Of a stretch of DNA of 64,000 nt, positions 59,981 through 64,000 are shown one piece after another (within the stretch, counting starts at the first letter, position 1; the number at the start of each line of letters is the position of its first letter). Made by a program: the position numbers and the translations under genes. The notes beneath the pieces are model-generated. The model did no database searches. It was not told the origin of the DNA and worked only from the letters and a program-made list of their open reading frames with translations. The DNA is from Novosphingobium marinum (GTDB taxonomy: Bacteria > Pseudomonadota > Alphaproteobacteria > Sphingomonadales > Sphingomonadaceae), in assembly GCF_013408095.1 (NCBI RefSeq), contig NZ_JACBZF010000003.1:348806-412805 (forward strand), read 5' to 3'.

Positions 59981-60476
59981 CGTACCCCACATTGCGCGCA
60001 CGCCGTTGTCCGTAGTCGGATATCCATCGCCTCCCGTTTCGCCTCCAGGCGCGCTGTAGGAGCGCCACAGGCAGGAGATAGCAGCGTCGGGAGGGTGCAT
60101 AGGCGTATGCGATGAAATCGCAAGCTAGGGGCTTCTGAATCCATCCTGCCTTGCGCCGTTCCTCGTCGGACCACTGCTCCAGCAGGATGTCGGGCCAGTC
60201 GTTGGTTCGCACCTTCTCGTCGACGGTGATGATCCGCCCGCAAGCCAGCGTCAGAACGCGGTCGATGCCACCACGCTGCGCCCAGCCATCCTCTCGCACG
60301 CATACGGCGCTGACAAGGCTGGGAAAGGCCTTGCGGTAGATGTCGAGCCACCATGGCGCCTCGGAGTAGCGATGCGACAGGGCAAGACTGGTTTGAAAAT
60401 CATGGCTAGCCGACGAAAAACGCCCCGGCGGTGAAACCGGGGCGCTGTTGAAATCGAAGGACGGTTGGACGGTCAA
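59904..60476 (-). CDS. Unknown element protein (possible nuclease-like fold)
   Basis: This has 190 residues. The centre (WWLDIYRKAFP, CVREDGWAQRGGIDRVLTL, ITVDEKVRTNDWPDILLEQW, KPLACDFIAYAYAP) has an Asp...Glu-x-Lys spacing reminiscent of restriction-like nucleases, but this is only a resemblance. TTG start at 60476, supported by GAGGAGG 5 bases upstream and overlap with the preceding stop. A terminator-like hairpin lies within its first 20 codons. Confidence 0.65.
   Translation of the reverse strand: MTVQPSFDFNSAPVSPPGRFSSASHDFQTSLALSHRYSEAPWWLDIYRKAFPSLVSAVCVREDGWAQRGGIDRVLTLACGRIITVDEKVRTNDWPDILLEQWSDEERRKAGWIQKPLACDFIAYAYAPSRRCYLLPVALLQRAWRRNGRRWISDYGQRRARNVGYVSTNVPVPIPVLRAAIVDAMLVSAH
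60416..60444 (-). terminator. Intrinsic terminator inside the 5' end of a gene
   Basis: On the minus strand CGCCCCGG, an 8-base loop and CCGGGGCG are followed by TTTTT. It lies at codons 11-21 of the gene at 59904-60476 and may act as an attenuator, or end the upstream operon if that gene starts later. Confidence 0.6.
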
Positions 60477-60718
60477 AAGCCCTCCTCGTCGTGTTCAGAG
60501 CCCCAGACCACCCGCCCTCGGGATACGTGTGGGCCGCAGCCGTCATCGCGGGCCTCGCACCAGTCGGTTTCCTCTTCGAGATCGGTGTCGCCGTCGATCG
60601 TGTCGAGCCGGTCGATCAGTCGTTCGGTCAGGGCTTCGAGGTCGTGCCGCGACAGCTTCGGGATCGCCTGCGCGATAAGGGCGAGTGGCAAGGCGGGGTC
60701 GCCATGAAACCCGGGCAT
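60473..60718 (-). CDS. Small acidic element protein
   Basis: This has 81 residues: helical N-terminal half (ALPLALIAQAIPKLSRHDLEAL) and an acidic end with two Cys (DWCEARDDGCGPH). GGGAGG precedes the ATG at 60718. It lies between overlapping unknown genes in a minus-strand operon. No function assigned. Confidence 0.6.
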   Translation of the reverse strand: MPGFHGDPALPLALIAQAIPKLSRHDLEALTERLIDRLDTIDGDTDLEEETDWCEARDDGCGPHVSRGRVVWGSEHDEEGF

Positions 60719-60719
60719 G

Positions 60720-60950
60720 TCACTGGCCTCCCTTCTTGTGCCTGGGAAAGGCCAGTACATCGCCAGCAGGCCGTCCGTAGGTCGTGGAGTGCATGAAGGA
60801 CCGCATGATCCGCATCGACCGCTGCGCCATGGCATTGGCCTGATACGGTGTCATCGACAGCAGCAACTCGGTCCCGCCAGACGGTACACGAAGGATAAGC
60901 TGCCCGTCCTCGTTTTCGAGCATGGGGGCTTCGTCACAGAGGATCAGCAT
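60720..60950 (-). CDS. Small element protein, unknown
   Basis: This has 76 residues beginning MLILCDEAPMLENEDG. It has a beta-rich start and a helical middle (SMTPYQANAMAQRSMRIM). GGAGGAAA precedes the ATG. It overlaps the upstream gene by 7 bases and is one base from the next start, so the four genes 61945 to 59904 form one operon. Confidence 0.6.
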   Translation of the reverse strand: MLILCDEAPMLENEDGQLILRVPSGGTELLLSMTPYQANAMAQRSMRIMRSFMHSTTYGRPAGDVLAFPRHKKGGQ

Positions 60951-61945
60951 GAGCTTTCCTCCGCGATAAGCGCTCGTGCATCGCGAGCGAGTTGCGCGGC
61001 GGCCTGTGGCGCCATCGTCCAGCCATCGGCGACTTCGAGGTCATCGAACAGGTCCAGCTTGGTCCTGAGCGCCCTGAGATTGGGCGCAGGGGTCAACAGC
61101 AGCTTGCGAAGCGCCTCGACATGAGCATCGGCATGGATCGCCGTCTGCGCCTCGTACGCATCGCATTCGGCAGAGAGCGCCTCGAAGTCGCAGGGCTCGT
61201 CCGAATGTAGCCGAAGCGCCTGCGCTGCCTCGCGGTATGTAGCGAGCCGACGATCCCAGACAGACCCGTCGTCATTCTCTCGCTTGATGTGCCGCTCGAT
61301 CATGCGGAGTTGCTCGGAAGAGACATTCTTGCGCATCCGGCAAGCCTCGTTCTTCAATTCGCTATCGCAGGAATGTACGAGGCGAAGCGCGCCATCAGGT
61401 GCTACTACGTACCCGCCGCCGTATCCCTCGAAGGTGGCAAGCCATTGAGCAGGATCGAATGGCTTGCTGCATTCGCCTCGCAGCCTTGCGAAGTCGGCCT
61501 CCACGATCTCCATGCAATCAGCCTTCAGTTCGGTGTCGTTCCATACCTCCTCGGCCTCGATCAGCATCGCCTTGAACGTCGCGGCGGTGATAGTAGGAGC
61601 GGGGGTTTGGACCAGCCTACGGCAAGCGTCCCAGAACGGTTCGCAATACCGCTTCTGCCAGCGCTCCTCAGCTGCATGGAGGTCGCTGCTAAGCTTTTCG
61701 AAGATGGGCCTGGCGTCGGGATGCGCGCGCCAGTGCTGCCCGAATGTCGTTTCGAGCTTCAAGGTTTCCAACGAATGCCGCGTAGTAGCCTCGTGCTGCA
61801 CTCCATAGTCAGCTTCGGCCTGCTGAAGGGCGTTTGCGCAGAGGAAAGGTGATAGCGCCTCATCCCATTCCGGGGATGATCCAAGGGTTTGAACGGCTGC
61901 GGAATTGTAGGCGCAGCGGTATGTGATATGGTCGATCATAGCCAT
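60944..61945 (-). CDS. Unknown helical element protein with internal repeat
   Basis: This has 333 residues, helical, with no signal or membrane helix. Two segments are alike: LVQTPAPTITAATFKAMLIE (about 110-130) and LLLTPAPNLRALRTKLDLFD (about 285-305), suggesting a duplicated unit. AGGAG precedes the ATG. It heads the minus-strand operon and is divergent from the CopG-like gene. Confidence 0.7.
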   Translation of the reverse strand: MAMIDHITYRCAYNSAAVQTLGSSPEWDEALSPFLCANALQQAEADYGVQHEATTRHSLETLKLETTFGQHWRAHPDARPIFEKLSSDLHAAEERWQKRYCEPFWDACRRLVQTPAPTITAATFKAMLIEAEEVWNDTELKADCMEIVEADFARLRGECSKPFDPAQWLATFEGYGGGYVVAPDGALRLVHSCDSELKNEACRMRKNVSSEQLRMIERHIKRENDDGSVWDRRLATYREAAQALRLHSDEPCDFEALSAECDAYEAQTAIHADAHVEALRKLLLTPAPNLRALRTKLDLFDDLEVADGWTMAPQAAAQLARDARALIAEESSC

Positions 61946-61974
61946 GTCGATCTCCTATCGATCGGTTGTGGTCA

Positions 61975-62010
61975 GGACGACTTGGGAGGGCCTAATCTCC
62001 CTTGTCGTCC
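61975..62010. other. Imperfect long hairpin in the divergent region
   Basis: GGACGAC-TT-GGGAG (61975-61988) pairs with CTCCC-TT-GTCGTCC (61997-62010) around GGCCTAAT. It lies between two divergent genes and could be a regulatory structure or an operator. Confidence 0.5.
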
Positions 62011-62013
62011 GCA

Positions 62014-62058
62014 CTTTCTAGCGCTAGAAAGTTATCATGGCAAGACTAAATAGCGCTA
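62014..62058. promoter_or_regulatory. Palindromic operator of the CopG-like gene
   Basis: CTTTCTAGCGCTAGAAAG (62014-62031) is a perfect 18-bp palindrome ending 5 bases before the start codon. Its core TAGCGCTA recurs at 62051-62058 inside the gene, 32 bases on. Autorepression by the ribbon-helix-helix product is likely. Confidence 0.65.
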
Positions 62059-62228
62059 AAAAGAAAATGGGACGGCCTCCAGTGGACAGCGAGGCCGTGA
62101 ACGTCCGCATGCAGCGTGATCAGATTACCCGGTTAGACCAATGGGCGGCGGAGCAACCGGACAACCCGACGCGGCCTGAAGCGATCAGGCGATTGGTGAG
62201 CAAGGCGCTCGAGGGTGAGTCGGAGTGA
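62037..62228 (+). CDS. CopG-like ribbon-helix-helix regulator
   Basis: This has 63 residues. The strand EAVNVRMQRDQITRLDQWAA and the helix TRPEAIRRLVSKAL form a ribbon-helix-helix DNA-binding domain, preceded by a basic KKKMGRPP tail. It overlaps no gene and is flanked by palindromes that it probably binds. No toxin is evident beside it. Confidence 0.8.
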   Translation: MARLNSAKKKMGRPPVDSEAVNVRMQRDQITRLDQWAAEQPDNPTRPEAIRRLVSKALEGESE

Positions 62229-62232
62229 CGCG

Positions 62233-62409
62233 TTAGGCGAACACGCCCAACTCGGTGGGCACGGTGCCAATCACCTGGTCTCCGATCAGCAAGGCACGAG
62301 CATCGGAGTCACAGACAAGCAAGCGTCCGCCATCGTTGAACGACAGGGTCGCGCCTGTGGCGCCGTAGGGTATTTCCAGCTTCGAAAGAACGGACTTGCC
62401 TGAGCCCAT
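62233..62409 (-). CDS. Possible small protein or gene 3' fragment
   Basis: This has 58 residues from an ATG: MGSGKSVLSKLEIPYGATGA then NDGGRLLVCDSDARALLIGD. The frame is open upstream to about 62470 without a start, reading LERQNVYYILGL. Composition is protein-like, with a P-loop-like GSGKS, so it may be the end of a larger lost gene. Confidence 0.35.
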   Translation of the reverse strand: MGSGKSVLSKLEIPYGATGATLSFNDGGRLLVCDSDARALLIGDQVIGTVPTELGVFA

Positions 62410-62441
62410 CAGCCCGAGGATGTAGTAAACGTTTTGTCGCT

Positions 62442-62936
62442 CTAGCGCCGCCCCCTCTGGAGTGCTGAACTAACGGGATCAAACGCGTCTGAGAGTACCG
62501 TTTGCGCCGTAGCGGCCACCCCAACTGCAGCAGACATACCTGCAATTGTGATGGCAGCCCATTGCATCAGTCGCGAGAGGTATGCAGCTGGCAGGCCAAT
62601 AGCTTTATTTCTCGGCTGTATGGAAGCGGTAGACTTCCCGGCGTGCAGCAGAGTCGCCAATTGCCTGCCTACAGTGCCTAGAGTGACATTGTCCCGGGTG
62701 CGGACGCCCATTCGACACCCATTGCTCCAGACAACGCGAGCAACCCAGCTCTGGTCCCCCGTCCGCACCTCGACATACTCGCCACGCTCGGGTGGACATG
62801 GTGCAGAAAGCATCATGCCGCGCGAGGACCAATTGAGGATCAGAACTTCAGATTCGCGGCCTCCCAGCCGAATGCTGGCACGAAGGTGAACTTGCCGCCT
62901 CGGCTCGCGACATTTGAAACCTGCACTGTGCATCAT
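62442..62936 (-). CDS. PilZ-domain protein with C-terminal membrane segment
   Basis: This has 164 residues. The PilZ domain (about 8-90) has REPRRQVHLRASIRL and NWSSRGMML, matching the RxxxR and (D/N)xSxxG c-di-GMP motifs. The C-terminal part (about 115-145) is hydrophobic (WAAITIAGMSAAVGVAATA) and may insert in the membrane. GGGAGG precedes the ATG at 62936. Confidence 0.82.
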   Translation of the reverse strand: MMHSAGFKCREPRRQVHLRASIRLGGRESEVLILNWSSRGMMLSAPCPPERGEYVEVRTGDQSWVARVVWSNGCRMGVRTRDNVTLGTVGRQLATLLHAGKSTASIQPRNKAIGLPAAYLSRLMQWAAITIAGMSAAVGVAATAQTVLSDAFDPVSSALQRGRR

Positions 62937-62966
62937 GGCCACCCCTCCCATTCTCAAGCAGACCCC

Positions 62967-63113
62967 TTATGGCTCCTTGCGCACTTCGACACGGAGTAGC
63001 CCGTTATCGAGGCTTGCAAGGCGCTCGGCGATCTCCATGTGCGTACCCTTGAGGTTCATTCGAGCAACCGGCCGGTCATCTCGGTCGAAAAAGTCGATCT
63101 GGTAATTTGCCAT
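62967..63113 (-). CDS. Very small conserved-looking protein upstream of PilZ gene
   Basis: This has 48 residues: MANYQIDFFDRDDRPVARMN then a helix (MEIAERLASLD) and a strand-like end RVEVRKEP. GAGGA lies 6 bases before the ATG at 63113, whereas it abuts an ATG at 63119. It is 30 bases before the PilZ start, so the two are probably cotranscribed. Function unknown. Confidence 0.6.
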   Translation of the reverse strand: MANYQIDFFDRDDRPVARMNLKGTHMEIAERLASLDNGLLRVEVRKEP

Positions 63114-63204
63114 CGCCATTCCTCGGTGACGTTGCTGCTGACGAGAGCAATTTCACTCGTGCCTTGCTAAGAGCCGGTAGCCAGAGCGGGGCGTGCGACC
63201 ACCA

Positions 63205-63218
63205 CCGTATTCATACGG
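63205..63218. promoter_or_regulatory. Palindrome upstream of fixJ-like gene
   Basis: CCGTAT-TC-ATACGG is a perfect palindrome about 106 bases before the response-regulator start. ATACGGTAAT here is nearly complementary to ATTACCGTAC at 63323-63332. A regulator-binding site is plausible. Confidence 0.4.
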
Positions 63219-63282
63219 TAATAACCTCAAGTTTCCTTCCGTTGCACGGTTGGCGTATGGGATGGTTCAGGAGGCAGAATCA

Positions 63283-63351
63283 ATGACCAATTCACTGATT
63301 CGTTTGGAAAATGCGAGCTATATTACCGTACGTTTATGTGGTCGACGATGA
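63283..63351 (+). CDS. Possible 22-residue leader peptide overlapping fixJ
   Basis: An ATG with an ideal AGGAGG 8 bases upstream opens MTNSLIRLENASYITV and stops at 63351, 41 bases inside the response-regulator gene in another frame. The regulator's own ATG has only a weak site. Either translational coupling or a frameshifted original start could explain this. Confidence 0.35.
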   Translation: MTNSLIRLENASYITVRLCGRR

Positions 63352-63940
63352 TCGAGGAGTACGATCGTCACTCACTGTCTTGCTACAAGCGCTAGAGGTT
63401 CCCGTAAGACCCTTCAGAGAGGCCGAAGACCTATTAACCGAGCTAGGCGATCTGGCACCAGGCATACTCTTGCTCGATGTCCGTATGCCGAATCTATCCG
63501 GCATTGATCTATTGCAGAAACTTCGCACGGAGGACTGTCATTGGCCGGTCGTCATCATGACTGGCCATGGAGACATTCCCTTGGCCGTAAAGGCAATGAA
63601 GCTGGGCGCCATGGAGTTTCTGGAAAAACCGTTTGATGATCTGGAGTTGGAGCGTGTCGTCCGAGAGGGATTCGCGCAGCTCCCTGCATCGATCGCCCGG
63701 TCCCAAAAATGCAAAGAGGCGCGCAGTCTCGCCGCATCACTAAGTCCACGTCAGAAAGATGTCTTCAATGGCGTGGTCAACGGGCTTACGAACAAGGAGA
63801 TTGCTCAGCGGATCGGTATCAGCCACCGAACCGTTGAATCCTATCGGCTCGACATGATGCACAAGCTTTGCGCACAGAACCTGGCCGATCTAATTGAGCT
63901 TAAGCGTAACCGTGGCGTGCAGGCCGCCTTGTCGAGGTAG
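63311..63940 (+). CDS. fixJ: FixJ-type response regulator
   Basis: This has 209 residues. The receiver domain has VYVVDDDRG, the phospho-acceptor Asp56 in LLLDVRMPNLSG, MTGHGD and FLEKPFDD. The C-terminal LuxR-type helix-turn-helix (about 145-200) has LSPRQKDVFNGVVNGLTNKE. It acts with a sensor kinase, probably the gene starting at the window edge. FixJ itself responds to oxygen; that signal cannot be assumed here. Confidence 0.9.
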   Translation: MRAILPYVYVVDDDRGVRSSLTVLLQALEVPVRPFREAEDLLTELGDLAPGILLLDVRMPNLSGIDLLQKLRTEDCHWPVVIMTGHGDIPLAVKAMKLGAMEFLEKPFDDLELERVVREGFAQLPASIARSQKCKEARSLAASLSPRQKDVFNGVVNGLTNKEIAQRIGISHRTVESYRLDMMHKLCAQNLADLIELKRNRGVQAALSR

Positions 63941-63963
63941 GCGGCGCCAGCCACTGAGTGGTG

Positions 63964-64000
63964 ATGGCTGAGGATACGCAAGAGCAGGGAGCGAGTAGTC
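63964..64000 (+). CDS. Start of a possible partner gene (cut by window end)
   Basis: An ATG 23 bases after fixJ opens MAEDTQEQGASS and continues off the window. A sensor kinase is expected at this place in fixJ-type pairs, but 12 codons cannot show it. Confidence 0.3.
   Translation, partial: MAEDTQEQGASS

Noticed and set aside
62215..62403. 62-codon plus-strand frame after the CopG-like gene
   Set aside because: Poor composition and no ribosome-binding support; the minus-strand frame is more protein-like.

Overview
The window is GC-rich, densely coded DNA from an alphaproteobacterium, most likely a member of Sphingomonadales close to Erythrobacteraceae. This is judged from the core genes (MaeB-type malic enzyme next to mutS, glmM-thiD, a HIG1-like twin-membrane protein, GluQ-RS, PduO-type adenosyltransferase) and from the accessory genes, which resemble those of sphingomonad plasmids and islands. 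No rRNA, intact tRNA, insertion sequence or CRISPR array was seen.

Region 1 (about 1-32.6 kb) is accessory. Its first part is a minus-strand metal-efflux run: DmeF-type CDF transporter, small Cys/His-rich secreted protein, CzcC, CzcB, CzcA, and a ZntA/CadA P-type ATPase. A second, divergent czcCBA set lies on the plus strand at 12.9-21.7 kb. It starts with another His-rich secreted protein and ends with a HupE/UreJ membrane protein, an anchor protein and a NreB-like MFS exporter. Between and after these lie genes typical of conjugative plasmids or ICEs: a DUF2493 SLOG protein, ArdC antirestriction protein, a ParB-like protein, a giant methyltransferase/Strawberry-notch-type helicase and a CHC2-Toprim primase-like protein. 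Several of these share a similar 5' leader. Two toxin-antitoxin systems (RelE/Phd and HipBA) have recognisable operators.

Region 2 (32.8-52.4 kb) looks like core chromosome: TauE exporter, maeB, mutS, small membrane proteins, 3-hydroxyacyl-CoA dehydrogenase, cobalamin adenosyltransferase, gluQ, HNH nuclease, a DAACS symporter, glmM, thiD, a LOG-family protein and a YihY protein. Embedded at 48.36-51.55 kb is the most interesting locus. It has a CphA-like ATP-grasp enzyme without the Mur-ligase half, a divergent 88-residue peptide with three exact-period 23-residue repeats, and an HExxH protein of the RiPP-modifying type. Together these look like a ribosomal-peptide modification system.

Region 3 (52.6-about 62.4 kb) is an integrated element. 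It carries a P4-type integrase, an AT-richer unknown gene, an AlpA-like regulator behind a strongly folded leader, a tightly overlapping gene cluster ending in a prim-pol/AAA replication protein broken by an in-frame TAG, five copies of a 10-bp iteron, a ParB remnant, small secreted and membrane proteins, and a minus-strand block of unknown genes. At the right end are a PilZ protein and a FixJ-type response regulator, with a possible sensor gene starting at the edge.
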